Of a stretch of DNA of 64,000 nt, positions 1 to 7,159 are shown piece by piece (position 1 is the stretch's first letter; the number at the start of each line of letters is the position of its first letter). A program made the position numbers and the translations under genes. The notes beneath the pieces were generated by a model that was given only the letters and a program-made list of their open reading frames with translations, was not told where the DNA came from and ran no database searches. The stretch is taken from assembly GCA_035524795.1 (NCBI GenBank), contig DATKOF010000034.1, forward strand, positions 1 through 64,000, written 5' to 3'. The stretch comes from DATKOF01 sp035524795 (GTDB lineage Bacteria > Pseudomonadota > Gammaproteobacteria > Burkholderiales > SG8-41).

Positions 1-135
1 AAGATGATTGAGGATGAATTCGATGCACTCTGGGCCAAACAATCCTCACTTAACCCGAGCATCTTCAACGAAGCCGCATGCGATGAACTCAAAGGTTCCC
101 CTATCTGCTCTTGTTTCAAAAGTGCGTTCCGGTGA
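1..135 (+). pseudogene. cas9: Fragment of a type II-C cas9, cut off by deletion
   Basis: Frame 1 is open from the window edge to a TGA at 133-135. It reads KMIEDEFDALWAKQ, then NPSIFNEAACDEL. This resembles the Cas9 stretch between the bridge helix/REC lobe and the conserved QRPLK-type motif, usually 200-270 residues into the protein (pattern R-x-M-x3-EF-x2-LW-x2-Q). The similarity stops near nt 90-100, and from there frame 2 encodes Cas1. No QR-P-L-K motif, HNH or later RuvC part follows, so at least three quarters of Cas9 is missing. The upstream part lies outside the window. The assignment rests on remembered family patterns, not a search. Confidence 0.6.
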
Positions 136-628
136 CCCCGACAATCTGGAAGCTCAAGGCGCACGCCGTTACTGGAACCTGCTCTTCGGAGAAGATTTCC
201 GGCGCGATCAAAGTTCCGGCGGCATCAATGCCATGTTGAATTACGGATACACGATATTGCGTGCCACGACAGCGCGCGCCATTGTCGCAGCCGGTTTACA
301 TCCAACGATTGGTCTGTACCACAGCAATGAAGGAAATGCCATGCGACTGGTGGACGACCTGATGGAACCATTTCGCCCCATTGTGGATTTGAAGGTCTGG
401 CAACTACAGCGTGGCGGCGAGGATGAGATCACGCCGGAAACCAAGCGCGCATTGGTGCGCACGATGTACGATGACATGCAAACTGATGTTGGCGCAACGC
501 CGGTCACTGTCTGCACGCAAAAACTTGCGACTTCTTTAGCGCAAGTATTTCTTGGAGAAAGAAATGGCCTCGATTTGCCTCTCCCCGGATTGCCGCTTGC
601 CTTAGCCACAGCATTGGACAACGAGTAA
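8..628 (+). CDS. cas1: Cas1, type II-C, N-terminally truncated
   Basis: Cas1 is the spacer-integration nuclease. The recognisable part begins near residue 31 of this frame (SALVSKVRSGDPDN) and runs to the end. It keeps the catalytic alpha domain with the expected metal ligands: Glu48 (NLEAQ), His105 (GLYH) and Glu120 (DDLME). Type II Cas1 is about 300 residues; here the N-terminal beta domain of roughly 100 residues is absent, and the first 30 codons are out-of-frame cas9 sequence. An in-frame stop at 5-7 rules out an upstream extension. The TTG at 8 is only the first possible start and is probably not used. Cas2 follows after 2 bp. Without the beta domain, an active Cas1-Cas2 complex is unlikely. 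Confidence 0.85.
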   Translation: MRMNSMHSGPNNPHLTRASSTKPHAMNSKVPLSALVSKVRSGDPDNLEAQGARRYWNLLFGEDFRRDQSSGGINAMLNYGYTILRATTARAIVAAGLHPTIGLYHSNEGNAMRLVDDLMEPFRPIVDLKVWQLQRGGEDEITPETKRALVRTMYDDMQTDVGATPVTVCTQKLATSLAQVFLGERNGLDLPLPGLPLALATALDNE

Positions 629-630
629 CC

Positions 631-957
631 ATGCTTTCCGGATATCGGCTCATGTGGATTACCGTCATGTTTGATCTTCCCGTCGTCACGAAAGCCGAAC
701 GAAAAGCGGCCACTGGTTTCCGAAATGCACTATTGGATATGGGATTCGAGATGAGCCAGTTCTCCGTGTACATGCGTTTTTGCACCAGCCCGACACAAAT
801 TGACACCTATTGCAAACAGGTGGAGGATGCCTTGCCTGATGGCGGCAAGGTGAACATCCTACAATTCACCGACAAACAATACGAGCGCATCATCACTTTC
901 CACGGACAGGTTAAAACACCCCAGAAAAAAATACCCGATCAGTTCGACTTATTCTGA
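631..957 (+). CDS. cas2: Cas2, CRISPR adaptation endonuclease-like protein
   Basis: Type II Cas2 of 108 residues. The ferredoxin-like fold starts at LMWITVMFDLPV with the family Asp (Asp15), and the C-terminal strand region is intact, ending DQFDLF. Cas2 dimers bridge two Cas1 dimers during spacer insertion. The ATG is 2 bp after the cas1 stop, so the genes are cotranscribed; an internal ATG at 652 is an alternative. It appears complete although its partner Cas1 is truncated, which fits a recent deletion or use of a Cas1 in trans. A strong hairpin separates it from the array. Confidence 0.93.
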   Translation: MLSGYRLMWITVMFDLPVVTKAERKAATGFRNALLDMGFEMSQFSVYMRFCTSPTQIDTYCKQVEDALPDGGKVNILQFTDKQYERIITFHGQVKTPQKKIPDQFDLF

Positions 958-984
958 AAACCGAATGAATTTCCATGCCCTAAA

Positions 985-1021
985 AACAAACAACCCCCTA
1001 AAAATCAGGGGGTTGTTTGTT
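985..1021. terminator. Bidirectional hairpin between cas2 and the CRISPR array
   Basis: Perfect 15-bp inverted repeat: arms 985-999 and 1007-1021, loop 1000-1006, with five C:G pairs next to the loop and A/T-rich outer arms. It would end cas2 transcripts and, on the other strand, transcripts leaving the array leftward. Confidence 0.75.
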
Positions 1022-1025
1022 AGGT

Positions 1026-1324
1026 AGTTTACCTGACTGAGATATGTGCACTGGCCGGAACCAATCTGGCTGTCAATCGGCTGCATGAATCAGTTTACCT
1101 GACTGAGATATGTGCACTGGCCGGAACTGTATCTCGCATCGCCGTACACCCATGCCAGTTTACCTGACTGAGATATGTGCACTGGCCGGAACAGATTAGC
1201 CTGTTGCCGTTGCTGCTCGGCGAGTTTACCTGACTGAGATATGTGCACTGGCCGGAACAATAGCCGACCTCTGGGTCGAGGGGGGTGTAGTTTACCTGAC
1301 TGAGATATGTGCACTGGCCGGAAC
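1026..1324. CRISPR. Short CRISPR array, five identical 36-bp repeats
   Basis: Repeats at 1026-1061, 1092-1127, 1157-1192, 1223-1258 and 1289-1324 are identical. They begin AGTTTACCTGACTGAG and end CACTGGCCGGAAC on the plus strand; the reverse complement starts GTTCCGGCC, as type II repeats often start with GTT. Spacers of 30, 29, 30 and 30 nt (1062-1091, 1128-1156, 1193-1222, 1259-1288) are unrelated to each other. Repeat and spacer length fit type II-C. No degenerate terminal repeat marks the orientation. No anti-repeat (tracrRNA) was seen in this window, so it must lie upstream or be lost. Confidence 0.97.
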
Positions 1325-1329
1325 TACAA

Positions 1330-1385
1330 CGACCTTGAATTGGCGGGACAAGCCCGCCAATTCAAGGTCGGCGAGCTACGCTCGC
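1330..1385. repeat. Two adjacent perfect hairpins flanking the array
   Basis: The first hairpin has 18-bp arms (1330-1347 and 1353-1370) around a 5-nt loop. The second follows at once, with 5-bp arms GCGAG/CTCGC (1371-1375, 1381-1385). No T-run follows on either strand, so it looks more like a REP/BIME-like palindrome than a simple terminator. It closes the array on the side away from cas2. Confidence 0.6.
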
Positions 1386-1432
1386 GCAACTAAAGAATAT
1401 CCGTGAAATCCGGAACCGCTTCGCAGTGTACG

Positions 1433-1783
1433 TTAAGTTTTGGTTTTCGCGCCGCGCACAAGCGCAATGAACACCCAGACCAGCGCCAGAGGAATCAGTA
1501 ACAGTAGAAGAAATGGAAACAGCAGCCACGCGACGATCAGTCCGACCAGAATGAAACCGCCAAGCGCAAACAGCCAGATACCGGCGAGTACGAACGCGAA
1601 CAGAATCGCCAGGCAGAACAACACTACCGACCCCACGATCACTCCGGTCACGCCGACCATCCCCTTGAGCGGATTTGCCAGCGGCTGGCCGTTGACGATG
1701 ATCGAAACGTTGCTTTCGGCAAACAGCGCCCATGCCGCAATCGCAAGCAGTACCAGCGCCAGAATGATGGCCATTTGTTTCAT
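1433..1783 (-). CDS. Small integral membrane protein of unknown function
   Basis: 116 residues, not recognised. An N-terminal hydrophobic segment (about residues 4-22) is followed by a short polar stretch and two or three long hydrophobic segments (about 42-75 and 75-108), ending in a basic tail (RGAKTKT). This predicts an inner-membrane protein with three to four helices. The region upstream of the ATG contains GGAGCATTC, a plausible ribosome binding site. It lies between the CRISPR relic and vapBC, with no obvious operon partner. Confidence 0.6.
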   Translation of the reverse strand: MKQMAIILALVLLAIAAWALFAESNVSIIVNGQPLANPLKGMVGVTGVIVGSVVLFCLAILFAFVLAGIWLFALGGFILVGLIVAWLLFPFLLLLLIPLALVWVFIALVRGAKTKT

Positions 1784-1823
1784 GAATGCTCCTTCACTCG
1801 AACAATTTCCCTCACCTTCCGTT

Positions 1824-1875
1824 CTCTCCTGGAGGGAGAGGAAACCCCACCCCGCCCCCTCTCGCGTGGAGGGGG
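1824..1875. repeat. G/C-rich tandem hairpins (intergenic repeat)
   Basis: Two small inverted repeats: 1824-1829 with 1835-1840 (CTCTCC/GGAGAG), and 1855-1861 with 1869-1875 (CCCCCTC/GAGGGGG). Purine/pyrimidine-tract palindromes of this kind are common dispersed intergenic repeats in proteobacteria. It may also end transcription of the 59-codon ORF just to the right. Confidence 0.45.
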
Positions 1876-1880
1876 GACTT

Positions 1881-2060
1881 TCAGGCGACCTTCGGGTCTT
1901 CGTCGGAGGGCAATGTGGTCAGCGCAAGTTCGAGGTTCGACGCAAGTTTTTTGGCATAGCTCGCCGCCTCGAACAGGCGCGCCGATTCATAGAACTGCGC
2001 CTTGGCACGGAAATTCCTGATGTCTTCGGCCACCGTTTTGCGGATTTCGTCTTTCGTCAT
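1881..2060 (-). CDS. Small hypothetical protein, 59 residues
   Basis: Read directly from the sequence. ATG at 2060-2058 is preceded by AAAGGAG at good distance, and the frame ends with TGA at 1881. The product starts MTKDEIRKTVAEDIRNF, is rich in Ala, Lys and Glu, and is predicted largely alpha-helical with an acidic tail (PSDEDPKV). No family was recognised. The strong ribosome binding site and high-GC codon choice support a real gene. It lies 44 bp downstream of vapC on the same strand and may be cotranscribed with vapBC. Confidence 0.6.
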   Translation of the reverse strand: MTKDEIRKTVAEDIRNFRAKAQFYESARLFEAASYAKKLASNLELALTTLPSDEDPKVA

Positions 2061-2104
2061 TGGGAACTCCTTTGGGAATCTGTCACGTCATACCAACGGC
2101 CGGA

Positions 2105-2488
2105 TTATCGTCCACGTATTTTCGCTACGTACCGAACGTCGGCGATGTTTTCAAAGTCCGCATCCTGTGTCCAGAAAACGGCGCCATGCGCACGGGCGGT
2201 CGCCAGCATCACGCTGTCGGCCAGCGGCAGGCGATGCGTAATGCCGACCTTCGCTGCCGCCAGCGCCACTGCCGCGTTGAGTTCGACGACGCGTCCCTGC
2301 TGCATCAGGGCCACCGTCTGCAGCGCCTGATCCTCGTTCCGCTGCTGCAACACGCGCTTGAAGACTTCATACAAACTCAAGGTGGGAACCAGCAGATCAC
2401 CGGCATTCTCTACCGCCGCCGCGAAAAACTTCGCATTCGGCCCATCTGCAAGATATTCGAGCCAGCCGGAGGAATCGACGACGTTCAC
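2105..2488 (-). CDS. vapC: VapC-type PIN-domain toxin (RNase)
   Basis: 127-residue PIN-domain protein. VapC toxins are Mg-dependent ribonucleases held inactive by VapB. The acidic active-site set is visible: Asp5 (MNVVDSSGW), Glu41 (SLYEVFK), Asp91 (LPLADSVMLATA) and Asp109 (WTQDADF). The length is normal. Its ATG overlaps the stop of the antitoxin gene by 4 bp (ATGA), so the pair is translationally coupled. RNA target unknown. Confidence 0.92.
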   Translation of the reverse strand: MNVVDSSGWLEYLADGPNAKFFAAAVENAGDLLVPTLSLYEVFKRVLQQRNEDQALQTVALMQQGRVVELNAAVALAAAKVGITHRLPLADSVMLATARAHGAVFWTQDADFENIADVRYVAKIRGR

Positions 2489-2691
2489 ACGCGGTCTTTG
2501 TCGCGCGGCACTGCGGTGTCGATGCCTTTCAGGAATCCGCGCATTTTCTTGATGGGACGAACCGGAATCAACTCGATGCGATTCTCGTAAGCGATCGCCT
2601 GCACTTTCTGTCCGGCGCTGAGTCCGAGTGCCACGCGTATGCCTCTTGGAATGACGACCTGGAACTTGGGAGAAATGGTCACGGTTTCCAT
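2485..2691 (-). CDS. vapB: AbrB/MazE-fold antitoxin (VapB)
   Basis: 68 residues from METVTISPKFQVVIPRGIR, the swapped-hairpin AbrB/SpoVT DNA-binding domain, with a C-terminal tail (residues 45-68) that would wrap around VapC. I chose the ATG at 2691 because ATAGGA lies 6-7 nt upstream and the family begins here; an in-frame ATG at 2724 would add 11 atypical residues. Pairs of this type normally repress their own promoter, which would lie in 2692-2759. Confidence 0.9.
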   Translation of the reverse strand: METVTISPKFQVVIPRGIRVALGLSAGQKVQAIAYENRIELIPVRPIKKMRGFLKGIDTAVPRDKDRV

Positions 2692-2759
2692 CGAAATCCT
2701 ATCGATATGATTTTCGTATGACAACTATAGCAACGATCGGTTCCGCTCCGCAATCCTCG

Positions 2760-4127
2760 TCAAAAGCGCTCGCGCAGCGCCGCGACCGCCTCGGCGACGC
2801 GCCGCACCGCAACGACTTCGAGTCCCGCAATCGGCTGCTTCGGCTTGTTCGCCTCCGGGATCAGCGCGTGCGTAAAGCCGAGCTTGGCGGCTTCCTTCAG
2901 ACGTTCCTGGCCGCGCTGCACCGGCCGCACTTCACCTGCCAGTCCGACCTCGCCGAACACGACAAGTTTCTTCGGCAACGGCCGGCCGCTCAGCGACGAC
3001 ACCATCGCCAGCAGGATCGCGAGATCGGCCGCCGGCTCGGCGATCTTGATGCCGCCGACCGCGTTGACGAACACGTCCTGATCGAAACACGCGATGCCGG
3101 CGTGCCGGTGCAGCACCGCCAGCAACAGCGCGAGCCGGTTCTGTTCGAGACCGACGCCGAGCCGGCGCGGGTTCTGCGCGTGCGCGTCGTCGACCAGCGC
3201 CTGGATTTCGACCAGCAGCGGCCGCGTGCCCTCCTGCGTGACCAGTACGCTCGAGCCGGCGACCGGTTCCGGGTGCTGCGACAGGAACAGCGCCGATGGA
3301 TTGTTGACGCCTTTCAGTCCCCTCTCGGTCATCGCGAACACGCCGAGTTCGTTGACCGCGCCGAAGCGGTTCTTGACCGCGCGGATCAGGCGGAAGCTCG
3401 AATGGGTGTCGCCCTCGAAATAAAGCACGGTATCGACCATGTGTTCGAGCACACGTGGGCCGGCCAGCGCGCCTTCCTTGGTGACGTGGCCGACGAAGAT
3501 CATCGTCGCGCCGCCGCCCTTGGCGACGCGCGTCAACTGCGCCGCGCACTCGCGCACCTGCGCGACCGAGCCGGGCGCCGAGGTCAGCTGCTCCGAGTAC
3601 AGCGTCTGGATCGAATCGATCACCGCGATCTGCGGCTTCTCCGCGGCGAGCACGGACTGGATTTTTTCGAGACTGATTTCGGCCAGCAGCTCGACCGCGT
3701 CGGCGTCAAGCGCCAGCCGCTTCGCGCGCAGCGCGATCTGCTGCGGCGATTCCTCGCCCGACACGTAGAGCACCTTGCGCGTGCCGCCGAGAGCGGCCAA
3801 CGCCTGCAGCAGCAGCGTCGATTTGCCGATGCCGGGATCGCCGCCGATCAGCACCACCGCGCCAGGCACCAGGCCGCCGCCGAGCACGCGGTCGAATTCG
3901 GCGATGCCGGTCGGCACGCGATGTTCCTCGCGCGCCTCGACTTCGCTCAGGCGCTGCAGGCGGCTGGTTCCGGCCACCGCGCTGAAGCGGTTGCCGCCGG
4001 CCATCGCGGTCTCGGCAACGGTCTCGACCAGCGTGTTCCATGCGCTGCAGTGCGGACACTGGCCCTGCCATTTCAGCGCCTGGCCGCCGCATTCGCTGCA
4101 TACATAGAGGGTCTTGGCTTTGGCCAC
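2760..4127 (-). CDS. radA: DNA repair protein RadA (Sms)
   Basis: 455 residues, the normal RadA length. RadA is a RecA-like ATPase/helicase that drives branch migration of recombination intermediates. Domains in order: C4 zinc finger (Cys10, Cys13, Cys24, Cys27), ATPase core with Walker A GGDPGIGKST (95-104), the RadA-specific KNRFG motif (252-256), and a C-terminal Lon-protease-like domain (about 280-455). It sits 64 bp downstream of alr on the same strand, the usual betaproteobacterial alr-radA order with lplT divergent. Confidence 0.98.
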   Translation of the reverse strand: MAKAKTLYVCSECGGQALKWQGQCPHCSAWNTLVETVAETAMAGGNRFSAVAGTSRLQRLSEVEAREEHRVPTGIAEFDRVLGGGLVPGAVVLIGGDPGIGKSTLLLQALAALGGTRKVLYVSGEESPQQIALRAKRLALDADAVELLAEISLEKIQSVLAAEKPQIAVIDSIQTLYSEQLTSAPGSVAQVRECAAQLTRVAKGGGATMIFVGHVTKEGALAGPRVLEHMVDTVLYFEGDTHSSFRLIRAVKNRFGAVNELGVFAMTERGLKGVNNPSALFLSQHPEPVAGSSVLVTQEGTRPLLVEIQALVDDAHAQNPRRLGVGLEQNRLALLLAVLHRHAGIACFDQDVFVNAVGGIKIAEPAADLAILLAMVSSLSGRPLPKKLVVFGEVGLAGEVRPVQRGQERLKEAAKLGFTHALIPEANKPKQPIAGLEVVAVRRVAEAVAALRERF

Positions 4128-4191
4128 GGTCAGGTCTTCGATCGGCGGATGGGGGACAACGCAATGATGATACGCCCGCAGCGCCGGTATT

Positions 4192-5268
4192 TCACGGCGC
4201 CGGTATTTCGGCCACCGGCACGCGCGGCGCCAGCGCGCACAGCAATTCGTAGCTGACGGTGCCGGCGCTCGCCGCGACTTCGTCGGCCGACAAACCCTCT
4301 CCCCACAGCGTGACCGGGCTGCCGACCTGCGCCTGCGGAATGCCGGTCAGGTCGGCGTGGATCAGGTCCATCGAGACGCGGCCGAGCGTGCGCGTGCGCG
4401 CGCCTGCGACGAGGATCGGCGTGCCGGTCGGTGCGTGGCGCGGATAGCCGTCGGCATAACCGCAGGCGACGATGCCGACGCGCATCGCGCGCGGCGCTTC
4501 GAAGGTGCCGCCGTAGCCGAGGCGGTCGCCGGTTTGCAGTTCGCGCACCGCGATCAACTCGCTGGTCAGCGTCATCGCCGGCTTCAGTCCGAGTTCGGCC
4601 GCCGGCATTTCCGGAAACGGCGAGCAGCCATAAAGCATGATGCCGGGGCGCGCCCAGTCGCCATGCGTTTGCGGGTAGCGCAGCAGCGCCGCCGAATTGG
4701 CGAGCGTGCGTTCGAGTTCGAGACCCGCCGCCGCGCGTTCGAACGCCTCCATCTGCCAGGCGACGCCGCGCGCATCATCGGCGTCGGCGAAATGCGTCAT
4801 CAGCGTGAGTTTACCGACCGCCGGATGCCGGCGCAGGCGTTCGATCACCGGTTGCGCGCCGTCGGCGGTGAAGCCGAGCCGGTTCATGCCGGTGTTGAGC
4901 TTGAGCGCGACGTCGAGCCGGCGCGCGGCCTTCACGCTGTCGAGCATCCGCACCTGTTCTTCGTGATGGACGACGACGCCGAGGTCATGCGCGGCGGCGG
5001 CCTCGAGATCGGATATCGAGAACGCGCCTTCGAGCAGCAGGATGCGCTGCCTGAAACCGCGCTGGCGCAGACGCAGCGCGGCGTCGAGTTCGAGCAGCGC
5101 GTAGCCTTCGGCGTCCACCAGCGCGCGCGCGGCGCGTTCGACGCCGTGGCCGTAGGCGTCGGCCTTGATCACCGCGAACAGCGCGGCGTGCGGCGCGTGC
5201 CGCCGTGCCACGCCGAGATTGTGCCGCAGCGCATTCAGATCGACGGTGGCTCGGATGGGGCGCGGCAT
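4192..5268 (-). CDS. alr: Alanine racemase
   Basis: 358-residue fold-type III PLP enzyme making D-alanine for peptidoglycan. Lys35 in AVIKADAYGHG binds PLP. The C-terminal beta domain has GYADGYPR, and the second catalytic Tyr lies in the GTVSYELLCAL region. Divergent from lplT, with about 120 bp between starts. A catabolic DadX role cannot be excluded from sequence alone, but no dadA is nearby. Confidence 0.97.
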   Translation of the reverse strand: MPRPIRATVDLNALRHNLGVARRHAPHAALFAVIKADAYGHGVERAARALVDAEGYALLELDAALRLRQRGFRQRILLLEGAFSISDLEAAAAHDLGVVVHHEEQVRMLDSVKAARRLDVALKLNTGMNRLGFTADGAQPVIERLRRHPAVGKLTLMTHFADADDARGVAWQMEAFERAAAGLELERTLANSAALLRYPQTHGDWARPGIMLYGCSPFPEMPAAELGLKPAMTLTSELIAVRELQTGDRLGYGGTFEAPRAMRVGIVACGYADGYPRHAPTGTPILVAGARTRTLGRVSMDLIHADLTGIPQAQVGSPVTLWGEGLSADEVAASAGTVSYELLCALAPRVPVAEIPAP

Positions 5269-5389
5269 GCGCGCTATTCAATCATGTTTCGCGCGGACGT
5301 TCCAGACCGGGCGCGCCTCCCGTGCCGTCAAACTATGGTATAAAACAGCCCCAAACACTCCGCCTCGCAGGGAAGCCCCGTTTTTCCAG

Positions 5390-6667
5390 ATGCCGTTCGG
5401 TTTCTACATCATCATGGCGGCGCAGTTTTTTTCGTCGCTCGCCGACAACGCGCTGCTGGTCGCCGCGATCGCGCTGCTGGCAACGCTGAACTCGCCGGAC
5501 TGGCTGACGCCGATGCTGAAGCTGTTCTTCACGATTTCTTACGTGGTGCTGGCGCCGTTCGTCGGCGCGTTCTCCGACGCGCTGCCGAAGGGACGCGTGA
5601 TGTTCATCTCGAATGCGATCAAGATCGGCGGCTGCGCGATGATGCTGTTCGGCGTGCATCCGCTGCTCGCCTACGGCGTGGTCGGACTCGGCGCCGCCGC
5701 CTATTCGCCGGCCAAGTACGGAATATTGACCGAATACCTGCCTGCGTACAGGCTGGTCATCGCGAACAGCTGGATGGAAGGGCTGACCGTCGCCTCGATC
5801 ATCCTCGGCACCCTGCTCGGCGGCGTGCTGATCAGCGAGAAAGTCGCCTACAAGCTGCTTACCATCGACGTCCAGCATCTGCACGTCCGGCACCTGAATA
5901 CCGCGCCCGAGATCGCGATCGCGCTGATCATGGTCTGCTATCTGGTCGCCGCGGTGTTCAACCTGCACATCCCGAAGACCGCGATCGATCACCGGCTGCC
6001 GCGCAAGAATCCGCTGTTCCTGGTGCGCGATTTCGCGCAATGCCAGCGGCAGTTGTGGACCGACAAGCTCGGCCAGATTTCGCTTGCGACGACCACGCTG
6101 TTCTGGGGCGTCGGCGCCGCGCTGCAGTTCATCGCGCTGAGCTGGGCCGCCGCTGCACTCGGCTATTCGCTGAGCCAGGCGACGCAGCTGCAGGGCATTT
6201 CAGCGATGGGCATTGCGGTCGGCGCGATCGCCGCGGCGCGGTTGGTGCCGCTGAACCGTTCGCTGAAGGTGCTGCCGGTCGGCATCGCAATGGGACTTGC
6301 AATCGTCGCGATGGCGTTCGTGCGCAACGTCTACGTCGCGATGGCGGTGATGATGCTGATCGGCGCGATTTCCGGATTCTTCGTGGTGCCGATGAACGCG
6401 CTGCTGCAGCACCGCGGCCACGTGCTGATGGGCGCCGGCCACTCGATCGCAATCCAGAACTTCAACGAGAACCTGAGCATCCTCGTCATGCTCGGCATCT
6501 ATGCGGTGCTGATCCGGATCGACTTCTCGGTCTACGCGGTGATCGTGCTGCTCGGCGTGTTCTCGGTGTTCATGATGGCGCTGATCATTCAGCAGCACAA
6601 GCTCAACGCGCGCAGCGGAAATCTGCCGCGGATTCCCGCCGGCCCGCATCCACATCATCACCACTAA
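5390..6667 (+). CDS. lplT: Lysophospholipid transporter LplT (MFS)
   Basis: 425 residues from the ATG at 5390 (MPFGFYIIMAAQFFSSLADNA). The frame stays open further upstream, but that part overlaps the start of alr and does not look like protein. Twelve hydrophobic helices; the N-terminal FFSSLADNALLVAA and the AAYSPAKYGILTEYLP loop are typical of LplT, which flips lysophospholipids inward for re-acylation. In E. coli it is coupled to Aas; no aas gene is present here. The C-terminus ends in a natural HPHHHH stretch. The stop overlaps the convergent gene at 6664 by 4 bp. Confidence 0.93.
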   Translation: MPFGFYIIMAAQFFSSLADNALLVAAIALLATLNSPDWLTPMLKLFFTISYVVLAPFVGAFSDALPKGRVMFISNAIKIGGCAMMLFGVHPLLAYGVVGLGAAAYSPAKYGILTEYLPAYRLVIANSWMEGLTVASIILGTLLGGVLISEKVAYKLLTIDVQHLHVRHLNTAPEIAIALIMVCYLVAAVFNLHIPKTAIDHRLPRKNPLFLVRDFAQCQRQLWTDKLGQISLATTTLFWGVGAALQFIALSWAAAALGYSLSQATQLQGISAMGIAVGAIAAARLVPLNRSLKVLPVGIAMGLAIVAMAFVRNVYVAMAVMMLIGAISGFFVVPMNALLQHRGHVLMGAGHSIAIQNFNENLSILVMLGIYAVLIRIDFSVYAVIVLLGVFSVFMMALIIQQHKLNARSGNLPRIPAGPHPHHHH

Positions 6668-7155
6668 AGAACGACCGGCCGGTCGGGCAGCTCATCGGGA
6701 TTGTCGCCGGCGGCGGGAAAATGCGCCGCGAGCAACGCGCCGATGTCGCGGATGCCCTGCAACGCGCCGTCCTCGTAATGTCCGGTTCGGAATGCGTCCT
6801 CCATGCGGCGGCAGATCGCGTCCCACTCGGACTGCGCGATTTTCGAGTTGATGCCGCGGTCGGCGATGATCTCGATCGCGCGGTCGACGCACTGCACGTA
6901 GATCAGCACGCCGCTGTTGTGCGCGGTGTCCCACACCCGCAGCTGTGAGAACAGTTCGACTGCGCGCTCCCGCGCGCCGGCGCCGCGCCTCAGGTGACGG
7001 ATGTCGAGACCGCCTTCGACAACGAAGCGCAGTTCGGCGTCGTGCGTGCGCTCGGACGCGCGGATCGCGGTCTCGATGCGATCGAGCAGCGCCGGCGTGA
7101 ACGGCCGGCGCGCCAGCCAGCCGGGAATCAACAGGTGCTTCAGCGCGCGCTTCAC
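6664..7155 (-). CDS. TPM-domain protein, short form
   Basis: 163 residues from a GTG at 7155, 4 bp after the stop of the upstream TPM gene; the larger open frame upstream only shadows the Gly-rich end of that gene. It contains the TPM (TLP18.3/Psb32/MOLO-1) domain: LLDRIETAIRASERTHDAEL, then VWDTAHNSGVLIYV and IEIIADRGI. No signal peptide is visible, so the domain is probably cytosolic or peripheral. It is third in a lemA-TPM-TPM operon. Such clusters are linked to envelope stress and membrane protein quality control, but the biochemical role is unknown. Confidence 0.85.
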   Translation of the reverse strand: MKRALKHLLIPGWLARRPFTPALLDRIETAIRASERTHDAELRFVVEGGLDIRHLRRGAGARERAVELFSQLRVWDTAHNSGVLIYVQCVDRAIEIIADRGINSKIAQSEWDAICRRMEDAFRTGHYEDGALQGIRDIGALLAAHFPAAGDNPDELPDRPVVL

Positions 7156-7159
7156 GGCG

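Noticed and set aside
1062..1288. Spacer-spanning minus-strand ORF (74 codons)
   Set aside because: It is the CRISPR repeat translated, giving a periodic HISQSGKL peptide; not a gene.
2718..4256. 512-codon plus-strand frame
   Set aside because: Antisense shadow of radA with low-complexity Arg/Ala/Asp composition.
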